Origin: CAVOJY01 sp963696405
GTDB lineage: Bacteria > Chloroflexota > Limnocylindria > Limnocylindrales > CSP1-4
Direction of reading: 5' to 3'
Assembly (NCBI GenBank): GCA_963696405.1
Contig: CAVOJY010000001.1
Coordinates: forward strand, 1 to 45,838
DNA: 45,838 bases
In this document: positions 7,404 to 16,576 of the stretch, piece after piece
Numbering within the stretch: position 1 is the stretch's first letter
Layout: the number at the start of each line of letters is the position of its first letter
Program-made: the position numbers and the translations under genes
The notes under the pieces: model-generated
Database searches by the model: none
Told to the model about the DNA's origin: nothing
What the model saw: only the letters and a program-made list of their open reading frames with translations

Positions 7404-8224
7404 TGCCGGCGTCGCGTCCCGCGGAGGTCCCGAGTCCCGGCCGCGCCTGGCCCGGGCGGTTCGCGGGGAAGGCCGCCCTTGTCACCGGCGGCGCCAGCGG
7501 GATCGGGCTCTCGGCAGCGCGCCGGCTCGCGCGCGAGGGCGCGGCGGTGCTCATCGCAGACCTGGGGCCCGATCGGCTCGCCCGGGCCGTGGGCATCGTC
7601 ATGGAGGAGGCCAAGGCGGCGGGAGCGAATGCGTTCGTCGAGGGCTTCGAGGGCGACGTCACGGACCCCCGGGCCATGGAGGGCGCAGCCGCGGCTGCCG
7701 CGGACCTCGCCGGCCGGCTCGACGTGGTGGTGGCCTGTGCCGGGATCGACGGCCAGGGCCGCGACGTCCTCGACCTGGACCCCGAGGCGTTCGCCCGCGT
7801 CCTCGACGTGAACGTGCGGGGCCTCTTCCTGGCCGCTCAGGCCGGCGCGCGCCTCATGACGGCGGACGGGCAGGGCGGCTCGATCGTGCTGATGGCCTCT
7901 GTGAACGGGCTCGTCGCCGAGCCCGGCTTCGCCGACTACAACACATCGAAGGGCGGCGCGGTGCTCCTGGCCCGCTCCATGGCCGTGGACCTCGCGAGGC
8001 GTGGCGTTCGCGTCAACGCGGTCTGCCCCGGGTACGTCCGAACACCCATGACCGAGGGCTACCTGGCGGATCCGGCGGCCCTCTCGGAGATCCTCGCCGA
8101 CGTTCCCATCGGCCGCGTGGCCGACCCCGAGGAGATCGCGTCCGTCATCGCCTTCCTCGCCTCCGACGAGGCGTCCTACATCACCGGTGCAGCCATCGTC
8201 GTTGATGGCGGGAGGTCCTCGTGA
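7403..8224 (+). CDS. Short-chain dehydrogenase/reductase (SDR)
   Basis: A 273-residue classical SDR. The cofactor loop TGGASGIG lies near residue 28 after a short N-terminal extension, ACAG follows at the fourth strand, the catalytic pair is YNTSK, and the C-terminus has the SDR end GAAIVVDGG. An Asp in LIADLG after the second strand favours NAD over NADP. The ATG overlaps the TGA of the HisB-like gene (TGATG); a longer in-frame start at 7340 would lie inside that gene and is less likely. It overlaps the following HisD-like start by 4 bp. It probably oxidises a secondary alcohol in the same pathway; the substrate is unknown. Confidence 0.85.
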   Translation: MPASRPAEVPSPGRAWPGRFAGKAALVTGGASGIGLSAARRLAREGAAVLIADLGPDRLARAVGIVMEEAKAAGANAFVEGFEGDVTDPRAMEGAAAAAADLAGRLDVVVACAGIDGQGRDVLDLDPEAFARVLDVNVRGLFLAAQAGARLMTADGQGGSIVLMASVNGLVAEPGFADYNTSKGGAVLLARSMAVDLARRGVRVNAVCPGYVRTPMTEGYLADPAALSEILADVPIGRVADPEEIASVIAFLASDEASYITGAAIVVDGGRSS

Positions 8225-9543
8225 AGTTGCTCGCCCTCCGTCGCTGGTCTGAGCTCGATGCTGCCGAACAGGCCCGCATCATGGGCCGCTACACCCACAA
8301 GATCTTCGACCCGGATCTCATGGCGAGCATCGGGCGGATCTTCGACGACGTGGCGGCGCGTGGAGATGCGGCGGTGTCCGACGCGACCGAGAAGTTCGAC
8401 GGCGTCCGAATCCCCCCTGAGAAGCTGCTGGTCAGCCAGGCCGAGATCGACGAGGCGCATGCGTCGCTGGACCCGAAGGTGCTCGACGCCATCCGGATCG
8501 GCATCGAGTCGGTGGCCGCGTTCAACCGGGCCCAGGTCGCGGCGTCGCCCGACTGGCGGACGGAGATCCGCCCCGGCGTCGAGGTGGGCGAGCGGTCCCT
8601 GCCGATCGAATCGGCGGCCCTCTTCGTCCCCTGCGGCAAGGGCTCGTTCCCGTCGGTGCTGGTCCAGATCGGAACGCCCGCCGTCGTGGCCGGGGTGCGC
8701 GACCTCATCGTCCTCGTGCCGCCGCTCCCCGGCACGGACGTGGTGGACCCGGCGGTGCTGGCGGTGGCCAGGGAGCTGGGGTTGACGAGGGTCCTGCGCG
8801 GGAACGGCCCGGCGGTGGTCGCGGCTGCGGCGATTGGGACAGAGTCGGTCAAGAAGGTCCGCAAGATCGTGGGTCCCGGGAGCCCGGCGGTCACCGCCGC
8901 CCAGATCCTGGCCGGCCTCCGCGGTGTGGCCACGAACCTTCTCTGCGGCCCGTCGGAGAGCCTGTTCATCGCCGACGATTCGGCCGACCCGCTGCGCCTC
9001 GCCGCCGACCTCCTGAACGAGGCCGAACACGGGCCGGACTCGGCAGCGACGATCGTGACCGACTCGCTCGCGCTCGCGGAGGCGACCGACGCGGAGGCGG
9101 CCCGGCAGGTCGAGGCGCTCCCCGAGCCGCGGAAGTCGTACGCGAAGTCGTCGGTCACGGTCATGGGCGGCGTCCTCCTCTTCGACACCATGGACGATGC
9201 GATCGACTTCGCCGGCGACTACGCGCCCGAGCACCTGCAGATCGCGACCCGCGACGTGGAGGCATCCCTCGCGCGCCTGCGCTACGCGGGCGAGATCCTG
9301 CTCGGCCAGGACACGCCGATCAGCGTGGCCAACTTCTGCCTGGGCGTCCCGGCCACGCTGCCCACGGGCGGCTTTGCCAAGGTGAGCGGCGGGGTGACGG
9401 CGCGGACGTTCCGGACGGACGCGTCGATCGGAAAGATGACGTCGCAGGGCCTCGCGTCGCTGGCGCCGGCCACGCTCGCGCTCTCCGATCACGAGGGGTT
9501 CCCCGGCCACTCCGCGTCGCTGCGGATCCGGGGTCTGGGGTGA
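8221..9543 (+). CDS. HisD-like dehydrogenase (histidinol dehydrogenase family paralogue)
   Basis: A 440-residue member of the HisD family, which oxidises a primary alcohol to a carboxylate in two NAD-dependent steps. Family landmarks are VGPGSP, LCGPSES, AEHGPDS, APEHLQI and LPTGGFAKVSGG. The catalytic pair Glu337-His338 and two His ligands (His270, His430) are present. The other two zinc ligands of histidinol dehydrogenase are changed: Gln in QAEH is Glu267, and Asp in GDY is Asn371 (ANF). The NHVLPT His is also missing (PATLPT). These changes fit the catabolic HisD paralogues rather than the histidine enzyme. GTG start overlaps the SDR stop (GTGA). Confidence 0.75.
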   Translation: MKLLALRRWSELDAAEQARIMGRYTHKIFDPDLMASIGRIFDDVAARGDAAVSDATEKFDGVRIPPEKLLVSQAEIDEAHASLDPKVLDAIRIGIESVAAFNRAQVAASPDWRTEIRPGVEVGERSLPIESAALFVPCGKGSFPSVLVQIGTPAVVAGVRDLIVLVPPLPGTDVVDPAVLAVARELGLTRVLRGNGPAVVAAAAIGTESVKKVRKIVGPGSPAVTAAQILAGLRGVATNLLCGPSESLFIADDSADPLRLAADLLNEAEHGPDSAATIVTDSLALAEATDAEAARQVEALPEPRKSYAKSSVTVMGGVLLFDTMDDAIDFAGDYAPEHLQIATRDVEASLARLRYAGEILLGQDTPISVANFCLGVPATLPTGGFAKVSGGVTARTFRTDASIGKMTSQGLASLAPATLALSDHEGFPGHSASLRIRGLG

Positions 9544-9553
9544 GGGGCCGGCA

Positions 9554-10759
9554 GTGAGTGGGCCAGGGGACGTGCCGGTCGACGTTGCGGCGCCAGTGCC
9601 AGCGGACGCCCCGACGCCGACGGACTCACCGGTAGACGCTCCGGCGGACGAGGGGCACCGCGCCGCCGGTCTCAGTCGGGGCCCCGCCGGGGGCGGGCCC
9701 GGTGGAGGGCCGGAAGGCGGGCCGCTGAGCCTCGCCGATCTCGAGCGGTTCGCCGCGGAAACGCTGAGCCCTGGCGCCCTCGCCTACTACTCCGGCGCGG
9801 CCTGCGACGAGGTGACCCTTGCCGACAATCTCGCCGCGTTCCGCCGCTGGCGGATCCGGCCACGGGTCATGGTGGACATCACGGCACGCGACCCGTCGGT
9901 CTCCGTGCTGGGGCGACGCTGGCCGGCCCCGATCATGGTCGCGCCCCTCGCCCTCCACCGGCTCGCCGATCCCGAGGGCGAGGTCGCCGTGGCCCGGGCG
10001 GCAGCGACCCGCGGCCTCACGATGTGCCTCTCCACGGTGGGGAGCGCGACGATCGAGGAGGTCGCGGCGGCCTGCGGGACCGGGCCCCGCTGGTTCCAGC
10101 TCTATCCTCTCGCCGACCGCGGCAAGACGCGGGCGCTCCTCGACCGGGCCGTGGCGGCCGGGTACGAGGCGATCGTCTTCACCGTGGATTGCCCGATCCT
10201 CGGCCGCCGCGAGCGCGACCGGCGGGACGGGTTCGTCCTGCCGCCCGGCGTGGGCTACCCGAACCTGGCGAGCGATGGGGACACGTACGCCCGCGACGAG
10301 CTTGCGACCTCGTACACGTGGGCCGACCTGGAGTGGGTGGCAAACGCGGCCGGTCTCCCGGTGATCGCCAAGGGGGTGCTCGATCCGGCCGATGCGATCC
10401 TGGCTTTCGAGCACGGTGCGAGCGCGGTCGTGGTGTCGAACCACGGCGGGCGCCAGCTCGACCTATCCATCGCTGCGCTGGACGCGTTTCCGGACGTGGT
10501 GGCCGCGGTGGACGGGCGCGGCCCCGTGCTCTTCGACAGCGGGATCCGCCGCGGCACGGATGTTTTCATCGCGCTCGCGCTGGGCGCCCGGGCGGTCATG
10601 ATCGGCCGGCCGGTTCTCTGGGCGCTCGCGTGGGGCGGCGAGGCCGGGGTGGGCTGGGCGTTCGACCAGCTGCTCGCCGAGTTCGACCTGGCGCTCGCGC
10701 TGGCGGGCGTCCCCCGGGCGGCAGACCTGTCAACGCGCATCCTGGTCCGCGCGAGATAG
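9554..10759 (+). CDS. FMN-dependent alpha-hydroxy-acid oxidase/dehydrogenase
   Basis: A 401-residue protein of the glycolate/lactate oxidase family. After a 55-residue Pro/Ala/Gly-rich leader comes LADLERFAAETL, the substrate tyrosine region AYYSGAACDEVTLADN, the FMN lysine in VIAKGVLD, the catalytic base His297 in SNHGGRQLD, and the FMN-phosphate loop DSGIRRGTDV...GARAVMIGRP. The family converts a 2-hydroxyacid to a 2-ketoacid using FMN and O2 or a quinone. It starts with GTG 10 bp after the HisD-like stop and is probably the fourth gene of the cassette. The N-terminal leader is unusual, and the true start could be near residue 55. Confidence 0.85.
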   Translation: MSGPGDVPVDVAAPVPADAPTPTDSPVDAPADEGHRAAGLSRGPAGGGPGGGPEGGPLSLADLERFAAETLSPGALAYYSGAACDEVTLADNLAAFRRWRIRPRVMVDITARDPSVSVLGRRWPAPIMVAPLALHRLADPEGEVAVARAAATRGLTMCLSTVGSATIEEVAAACGTGPRWFQLYPLADRGKTRALLDRAVAAGYEAIVFTVDCPILGRRERDRRDGFVLPPGVGYPNLASDGDTYARDELATSYTWADLEWVANAAGLPVIAKGVLDPADAILAFEHGASAVVVSNHGGRQLDLSIAALDAFPDVVAAVDGRGPVLFDSGIRRGTDVFIALALGARAVMIGRPVLWALAWGGEAGVGWAFDQLLAEFDLALALAGVPRAADLSTRILVRAR

Positions 10760-10998
10760 GCCTCGGGCACCTGGCGCACCCCGCCCGGCTGAGAGCGCCC
10801 CACCCGCCTCGCCACGCACGCGACGCCGACCGATTCGCTGGCGAGACCGCCCCGCGGGCGCGCCAGATCGTGCCGCTCTTGCCTTGCTCCCGCCTGACGG
10901 GAACCTGGCGCGACGCCTGGCGCGAGCACAGGCGCTGGCGCGGCCACGACCGCGGGCGTTGGGCCAACCGCATGTGAGACCCGGGGTCGGCCGCTCTC

Positions 10999-12150
10999 TC
11001 AGGCGGTCACTCGCCAGACGACGCGCTCCCGCTCGCCGGTGATGACCTGGATGTAGCCGGACAGGTACCGGTCGCACGCGGGATCACCGGTGTCGACGAC
11101 GAGGGGCCCGCCGAGCGCGTGGAGCTTGTCGGACGCGGCGACCACGACTACGTTCTCCCGCCCGACCGCCCGGATCACGGCCGGGCTCAGCTGCTGGTTC
11201 CCGCGGCCGAAGAGCGAGCCCTGCCCTCCGATCACGGTGACCACGATCTTCGCGGGGTGTCCCGCCACCAGCTCGAGCAGCTCTCGCTCACCGACATCCT
11301 TGGCGACCAGGCGATGCCGTCGCACCACGTCGACGCCGAGGAGGGTCTTGTCGATCCCGAGCACGTCGCCGACCGCCTTGACCGTCGAGCCTGGCCCGAG
11401 GACGAAGAGCGTGTCTGGCTCCTCGTCCATCAGGTCGAGCACGCCGAACGCGATCCCGCGGGACGAGGACGGGTTCGCGGCGCTGGCCGCCTTGGCGCCC
11501 TGGACGAGGTTCCTGGCGTACGGCACCGTCATGTATCCGAACAACTGCGCGGACACGACGCCCCGCCGGAAGAGGTCCTCGTCGAGGTCCATGACCTCCA
11601 TCTCCTGGAGGTGCGTACGCCCGCCAAGGAATGCCCGGATGAGCTCGGCCGCCCGCCGCGGGTTGACCGCAAAGACGCTCGAATGGATCTTGACCCCGGC
11701 CGGAATCCCGATGGCAGGAACCCCGGTGCCGATCGCGCCGAACACGTCGCGGGCAGTGCCGTCGCCGCCGGCGAACACGATCAGCTCGGCGCCCCAGGCG
11801 TGCAGGTCGCCGGCAGCGCGCGTCGTGTCGGCGCCGGTTGTCGAGCCGGACTCGATCGATCCCAGCACGATCGGTTCGTAGCCGCACGAACGGGCGACGT
11901 CTTCGCCCATCTCGCGCGGGTACGTGGCCAGGAAGAGGCGCCCGTCGTCACGCAGGCCCGCGAGGGTCTCCGCGACGCGCCGGGGGGCCTCGGGTACGGC
12001 ACCCAGGGCCAGGGCCCTGTCGACGATGTCGCGCCCGTCGCTTCCCTTGAGGCCGACGCGGCCGCCGATCCCTGCCAGCGGGTTGACGATGAGGCCGATC
12101 CGCCGCCGGGAGGCAAGGGCGGGGCCGGCGTCCGGTGCGGCCTCAGCCAT
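10999..12150 (-). CDS. ATP-NAD kinase-like protein (AcoX/NAD kinase superfamily)
   Basis: A 383-residue protein with the NAD kinase/diacylglycerol kinase fold: RIGLIVNPLAGIGGRVGLKG at the N-terminus, then LIVFAGGDGTARDV (the GGDGT phosphate-binding motif) and GVPAIGIPAGVKIHSSVF. It matches the long ATP-NAD kinase-like group found next to acetoin genes and in many bacteria and archaea, whose substrate is not firmly known. The start is ATG 12150 with a strong GGAGG five bases upstream; an in-frame ATG at 12291 lacks such a site. It converges with the FMN oxidase gene and is divergent from the nucleoside transporter operon. Confidence 0.8.
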   Translation of the reverse strand: MAEAAPDAGPALASRRRIGLIVNPLAGIGGRVGLKGSDGRDIVDRALALGAVPEAPRRVAETLAGLRDDGRLFLATYPREMGEDVARSCGYEPIVLGSIESGSTTGADTTRAAGDLHAWGAELIVFAGGDGTARDVFGAIGTGVPAIGIPAGVKIHSSVFAVNPRRAAELIRAFLGGRTHLQEMEVMDLDEDLFRRGVVSAQLFGYMTVPYARNLVQGAKAASAANPSSSRGIAFGVLDLMDEEPDTLFVLGPGSTVKAVGDVLGIDKTLLGVDVVRRHRLVAKDVGERELLELVAGHPAKIVVTVIGGQGSLFGRGNQQLSPAVIRAVGRENVVVVAASDKLHALGGPLVVDTGDPACDRYLSGYIQVITGERERVVWRVTA

Positions 12151-12423
12151 GCATCCTCCGCGACACGCGCCAGGTGAACGGTGGACATGGTATGTCAATC
12201 CTTGCGCGAGCCGACCCGCGCCCTGTTTTCCGGGGCTGAATCCGCCGCTCCAAAGCCCTATCCTTGACTCCTGAGGCCCAGATGGGTCCAAGCGTCTTGC
12301 CGCGCGTCTCTGGCGCGGCTAGGATGCGAAGCGGTAGAGCCCCGGCGCCGGTCGCCGGGCAGGATGTGTCCCGTACGGCCCGCTGCCGGGGGCGGAGTCG
12401 CAGGGGCACGTAGAGGAGGTAGC
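12151..12423. promoter_or_regulatory. Divergent intergenic region, promoters for kinase-like gene and nucleoside importer
   Basis: This 273-bp gap separates two divergently read genes, so it must hold both promoters. I see strong ribosome-binding sites at each edge but no convincing -35/-10 pair, palindrome or riboswitch fold. Confidence 0.3.
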
Positions 12424-13689
12424 ATGCGCAGCCGATCCGTCGCCCTCACGCTCTTTGCGGCGGTGAGCATCATCCTGGCGGCCTGCTCGAGCGCCGCCAC
12501 CACTGCCCCGACGGCGGCCCCGACGGCGGCCCCGACGGCGGCACCGACCGCGGCCCCGACCGCGGCTCCGACGGCAGCTCCCACTGAGGCCCCGACCGCG
12601 GCCCCCACGGCCGCCCCGACCCCGGAGCCGACCAAGTGGGTTGTCGGCGTCGTCACCGACGTCGGAACCCTGGACGACAAGAACTTCAACCAGTTCTCGT
12701 ATGAAGGCGCCAAGCTGGGCGCGGCCGCCGTCGGCGCCGCGGAGCCGAAGGCGATCGTCCCGGCGTCGTCCTCCGAGTACAAGACGGCGATCCAGACGCA
12801 GATCGACCAGGGCGCGAACATCATCGTCACCGTCGGCTTCGCCATCGGCAACGACACGATCGCGGCGGCACAGGCGAACCCGAACATCTGGTTCGTCGGC
12901 GTGGACCAGGGTGTCTGCCTCGATGAGGCGGGCAAGGTGGACTCCACGTACGCCTGCAAGGGCGACGCCACCAAGCTCCTCCCGAACATGCAGGGCCTGG
13001 TCTTCACGGAGCAGGAGCCCGGATACCTCGCCGGCGTTCTCGCCGCGTGCATCACGAAGACAGGCGTCATCGGCGCGATCGGCGGAACGACCACCATCCC
13101 ACCCGTTGTCCGCTATATCAACGGGTACATCAACGGCGCGCGCCAGTACGCCACGGACAACGCCAAGGACGTGAAGGTCAAGACGGCCTACATCTCGGAC
13201 GACCTGGGCAAGGCGTTCAACGACCCGGCCGGTGGCAAGTCGTTTGCCCAGCAGTTCATCAAGCAGAACAAGCCCGACATTCTCTTCCAGGTCGCCGGCA
13301 AGACCGGCAACGGGATCCTCGCGGCCGCCTGCGATGCCAAGATCTACGGCATCGGCGTGGACGTCGACCAGTACATCTCCACGCCGGAGAGCCAGGCCTG
13401 CATCCTGACCTCGGCGGAGAAGAAGCTGCAGAATGCTGTCGAGTCGGCGATCAAGAAGGTCTCGGCCGGCGAGGCCGTCGGCGGCACGCAGATGCAGACG
13501 TCGAGGAACAACGGCATCGGTCTTGCGCCGTTCAACCCGGCGTTCACGCCCGGCGTCATCACCGAAGACTGCCAAGCGGCGGCGACAGACTGCCTACTTT
13601 GCGTTGCAGGCGGGACTCCAGGCGTGCGACCCAGCAACCTGCAACGCACCCATCAAGGGCGACTAGACAGAAGAGCCATCCTCATTTAG
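12424..13689 (+). CDS. BMP-family nucleoside-binding lipoprotein of an ABC importer
   Basis: The 421-residue periplasmic/surface substrate-binding protein. A lipoprotein signal ends in LAACSS with the acylated Cys21, followed by a linker of about ten APTAAPT-type repeats, then the BMP (basic membrane protein/PnrA) domain: VGVVTDVGTLDDKNFNQFSYEG, GFAIGNDTIAAAQ, VIGAIGGTTTIPPV and YGIGVDVDQY. BMP proteins bind purine or pyrimidine nucleosides. GAGGAGGT sits just upstream of the ATG. The last ~35 residues look unnatural; shifting one base near 13585 gives a better tail (AYFALQAGLQACDPATCN) ending at 13666. ATPase and two permeases follow. Confidence 0.85.
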   Translation: MRSRSVALTLFAAVSIILAACSSAATTAPTAAPTAAPTAAPTAAPTAAPTAAPTEAPTAAPTAAPTPEPTKWVVGVVTDVGTLDDKNFNQFSYEGAKLGAAAVGAAEPKAIVPASSSEYKTAIQTQIDQGANIIVTVGFAIGNDTIAAAQANPNIWFVGVDQGVCLDEAGKVDSTYACKGDATKLLPNMQGLVFTEQEPGYLAGVLAACITKTGVIGAIGGTTTIPPVVRYINGYINGARQYATDNAKDVKVKTAYISDDLGKAFNDPAGGKSFAQQFIKQNKPDILFQVAGKTGNGILAAACDAKIYGIGVDVDQYISTPESQACILTSAEKKLQNAVESAIKKVSAGEAVGGTQMQTSRNNGIGLAPFNPAFTPGVITEDCQAAATDCLLCVAGGTPGVRPSNLQRTHQGRLDRRAILI

Positions 13690-13793
13690 GTGAGTCTGCG
13701 AGCGGGCCGTGCGTTGAAACGCGGCCCGCTCGCCCGCATCGCAGATCAGTCGAACGCACGTCGGCGGTACGTGCGACCAGCCTGCGAGGAGCG

Positions 13794-15368
13794 ATGACGG
13801 CCGAGTCCACCTCGATTGCCGCTCCGGCGCTCGAGATGCGCGGCATCACGAAGCACTACCCCGGGGTGCTCGCGAACGACCACATCGACCTCGAGGTGCG
13901 CCCAGGCGAGATCCACGCGCTCCTCGGCGAGAACGGCGCGGGCAAGACCACGCTCATGAACATCCTGTACGGGCTGGCCGTCCCGAACGAGGGCGAGATC
14001 CTCCTGGATGGCAAGGTCGTCCAGATCGCATCGCCGTCGGACGCCATCGCCCGCGGGATCAGCATGGTGCACCAGCACTTCATGCTGGTCCCGGTGCTCA
14101 CGGTCGCCGAGAACATCCTCCTCGGCGCGGAGACGATGTCGAACCCGCTCTTCATCGACCGGCGCGAGGCGCACCGCCGAATTGAAGAGCTCGGCCGTCG
14201 CTTCGGCTTCGAGATCGATCCCGAGGCGAAGGTGTCGACGCTCTCCGTGGGCTGGCAGCAACGCGTCGAGATCCTGAAGGCTCTCTACCGCCAGTCGCGC
14301 ATCCTCGTCCTCGACGAGCCGACGGCCGTGCTCACCCCGCAGGAGACGAAAGAGATCTTCGCCGTGCTCCGCCGGCTTGCCGACGAGGGCCACAGCATCA
14401 TCTTCATCAGCCACAAGCTCTACGAGGTCCTCGAGATCGCGGATCGGATCACGGTGATCCGCCGCGGCCGGGTCGTCGGCCAGCGCCTGCCCGCCGAGAC
14501 CGACGAGGAGGACCTCGCCGAGATGATGGTCGGCCGGGAAGTCCAGCTCACGGTCGACCGCGGGGAGTCTCGCCCAAGCGAGGTCGCCCTCGCCGTGGAC
14601 GGCCTGACCGTGAAGGACGACCGCGGGCGCGAGGCGGTTCGGGGGGTCTCATTCGAGGTCCGGAAGGGCGAGATCCTGGGCATCGCCGGCGTCGCGGGCA
14701 ACGGCCAGGACGAGCTGGTCCAGGCGCTCACCGGGCTCCGGAAGCCCGCATCGGGTCACGTCACGCTCGACGGCCGCGACGTGACGGGTGCCAGCGCCCG
14801 TGCGCTGCACGAGGCTGCACTCGCGCATGTCCCCGGGGACCGGTTGCGGTTCGGGCTCGTGCTTCCCTTCCCCGTGGCCGACAATCTGGTGCTCACGGAC
14901 TACTACCGCGAGCCCTACGCCCGCGGCCCGGTGCGCAACGAGGATGCGGTCAAGGAAACCGCCCGCCGGCTCATCGAGGAGTACGACATCCGGACCCCGT
15001 CGGCCACCGTCAGCGCCGCGACCCTGTCCGGGGGCAACCAGCAGAAGGTGATCGTTGCCCGCGAGATCTGGGGGGAGGTCCGGGTTCTCATCCTCGATCA
15101 GCCCACCCGGGGTCTTGACGTGGGCAGCATCGAGTTCATCCACAACCAGGCAATCGCGAAGCGCGACGCCGGCACCGCGATCCTTCTCGTCTCGGCCGAG
15201 CTCGACGAGATCATGGAGCTCTCCGACCGCATCGCCGTGATGTACCGGGGCGAGCTCGTCGCCGTCATCGACGGGCGGACCGCGAACAAGGAGGACGTGG
15301 GTCTCCTCATGGCCACCGGGGGCGGCGAGCGCAGCGTCGCGACGGGTGACGCGGGGACCGCAGCATGA
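13794..15368 (+). CDS. Nucleoside ABC importer, duplicated ATP-binding subunit
   Basis: A 524-residue protein with two fused ATPase domains, as in NupA/RbsA-type importers. Domain 1 has Walker A GENGAGKTT, signature TLSVGWQQRVEI and Walker B ILVLDEPTAVLTPQE. Domain 2 has a degenerate Walker A (GVAGNGQDE), a good signature LSGGNQQKVIVA and LILDQPTRGLDVGS, where the catalytic Glu is replaced by Gln. One degenerate site is normal in this group. The start ATG 13794 has GAGGA just upstream; the frame is open further upstream, but only in sequence overlapping the binding-protein gene. The stop overlaps the next ATG (ATGA). Confidence 0.9.
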   Translation: MTAESTSIAAPALEMRGITKHYPGVLANDHIDLEVRPGEIHALLGENGAGKTTLMNILYGLAVPNEGEILLDGKVVQIASPSDAIARGISMVHQHFMLVPVLTVAENILLGAETMSNPLFIDRREAHRRIEELGRRFGFEIDPEAKVSTLSVGWQQRVEILKALYRQSRILVLDEPTAVLTPQETKEIFAVLRRLADEGHSIIFISHKLYEVLEIADRITVIRRGRVVGQRLPAETDEEDLAEMMVGREVQLTVDRGESRPSEVALAVDGLTVKDDRGREAVRGVSFEVRKGEILGIAGVAGNGQDELVQALTGLRKPASGHVTLDGRDVTGASARALHEAALAHVPGDRLRFGLVLPFPVADNLVLTDYYREPYARGPVRNEDAVKETARRLIEEYDIRTPSATVSAATLSGGNQQKVIVAREIWGEVRVLILDQPTRGLDVGSIEFIHNQAIAKRDAGTAILLVSAELDEIMELSDRIAVMYRGELVAVIDGRTANKEDVGLLMATGGGERSVATGDAGTAA

Positions 15369-16576
15369 GCGCGCCGGGCGTCGACCAGGGCGGAACGGCC
15401 CTCCCCGCCGGGGCGGCCCCCACTCCTGCTCAGACGGGCGGGGCCGGCAGATCGCGCCGGAACGTCCTTGCCCGAACCTGGGAGCTCCTCGCTGTTCCCG
15501 TCGGCGCGATCATCCTGGCGATGGTCGTGGGCTCGATCGTCATCCTTGCTTCCGAGCTCATCGTCGGCCAACCGCTGGATTTCGCCCTCCCCATCAACGC
15601 GTACCTCGCGCTCTTCCAGGGGGCCTTCGGCTCGTTCAACGCCTGGGTGTCGACGTTCATGTCGGCCGCGCCGCTCATGCTCGCGGGGCTCGCCGTCGGT
15701 GTCGGCCTCAAGGCCGGCCTCTTCAACATCGGCGCGCAGGGCCAGTTCCTCATCGGCGCCCTCTGCGCCGCGGGGGTCGGCGGCATGGTTTCCGGGATGT
15801 CTCCTGTCGTGGCCATTCCGCTGGCCGTCCTCGCCGGCGCGCTCGGCGGCCTCGCCTACGGGTTCATCCCAGGCGCCCTCAAGGCGTACACAGGGGCCCA
15901 CGAGGTCGTCACGACCATCATGCTCAACTACATCGCGATCTTCATCCTCGCGTACCTCGTGTCCGGCCCCTTGCGCGCCGAGGGCGCGACGTTCGCCCGG
16001 ACGGCCGATGTCGGGAACGCCATGTTCCCAATCCTGCTGGGCCGCAACGGGCACCTGGGGATCCTCATGGCAATCGCCGCCATTCCGGCCTGCTGGTGGC
16101 TCCTCTGGCGCGCCGTCCTCGGCTTCGAGATCCGAACGGTCGGGGCAAACCCCGAGGCTGCCCGCTATGCCGGCATCCGCGCCCGGCGGATCATCGTCCT
16201 GACCATGGCGCTCTGCGGCATGCTCGCGGGGCTCGCCGGCACGGGAGAGGTCCTTGGCGTCGTCGGCTATCTGCCGGCTGCGTTCGCCACGACCGTCGGG
16301 TTCGACGCCATCGCGGTGGCACTCCTGGGGCGGGCGAACCCGTTCGGGATCTTCTTCGCCGCGATCCTCTTTGGCGGCATGCGCGCCGGAGCCGGTGCGA
16401 TGCAGGTCCAGGCGGGTGTCCCCTCCGAGCTCGTCGGCGTCCTGCAGGGCGTCATCCTCCTGTTCCTCGCGGCAGACGTCATCGTCCGCAAGGTGTTCCG
16501 CATCCGGCGGGCGCGTGTCGGCCTTGAAGAGCTCGGAACGGTCACCCGTTCCTACGGCGAGCAGACGGCACGCTGA
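15365..16576 (+). CDS. Nucleoside ABC importer permease 1
   Basis: A 403-residue integral membrane protein with a ~35-residue hydrophilic N-terminus and about eight to ten hydrophobic segments. The family loop GLKAGLFNIGAQGQFLIGAL and the cytoplasmic coupling region FEIRTVGANPEAARYAGI are characteristic of BPD_transp_2 permeases that work with BMP proteins (NupB/YufP type). It overlaps the ATPase gene by 4 bp and touches the second permease (TGATG), so the four genes form one translationally coupled operon. Confidence 0.9.
   Translation: MSAPGVDQGGTALPAGAAPTPAQTGGAGRSRRNVLARTWELLAVPVGAIILAMVVGSIVILASELIVGQPLDFALPINAYLALFQGAFGSFNAWVSTFMSAAPLMLAGLAVGVGLKAGLFNIGAQGQFLIGALCAAGVGGMVSGMSPVVAIPLAVLAGALGGLAYGFIPGALKAYTGAHEVVTTIMLNYIAIFILAYLVSGPLRAEGATFARTADVGNAMFPILLGRNGHLGILMAIAAIPACWWLLWRAVLGFEIRTVGANPEAARYAGIRARRIIVLTMALCGMLAGLAGTGEVLGVVGYLPAAFATTVGFDAIAVALLGRANPFGIFFAAILFGGMRAGAGAMQVQAGVPSELVGVLQGVILLFLAADVIVRKVFRIRRARVGLEELGTVTRSYGEQTAR

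Noticed and set aside
8176..9510. Long antisense frames in the GC-rich part (for example opposite the HisD-like gene)
   Set aside because: They are Arg/Gly-rich shadows of real genes with no family features, as expected at about 70% GC.
6762..9543. HisB-like and HisD-like genes as a simple histidine operon
   Set aside because: Metal ligands are altered, an SDR lies between them, and no hisA/F/G/H/I is near; kept as paralogues, although true histidine enzymes are not excluded.
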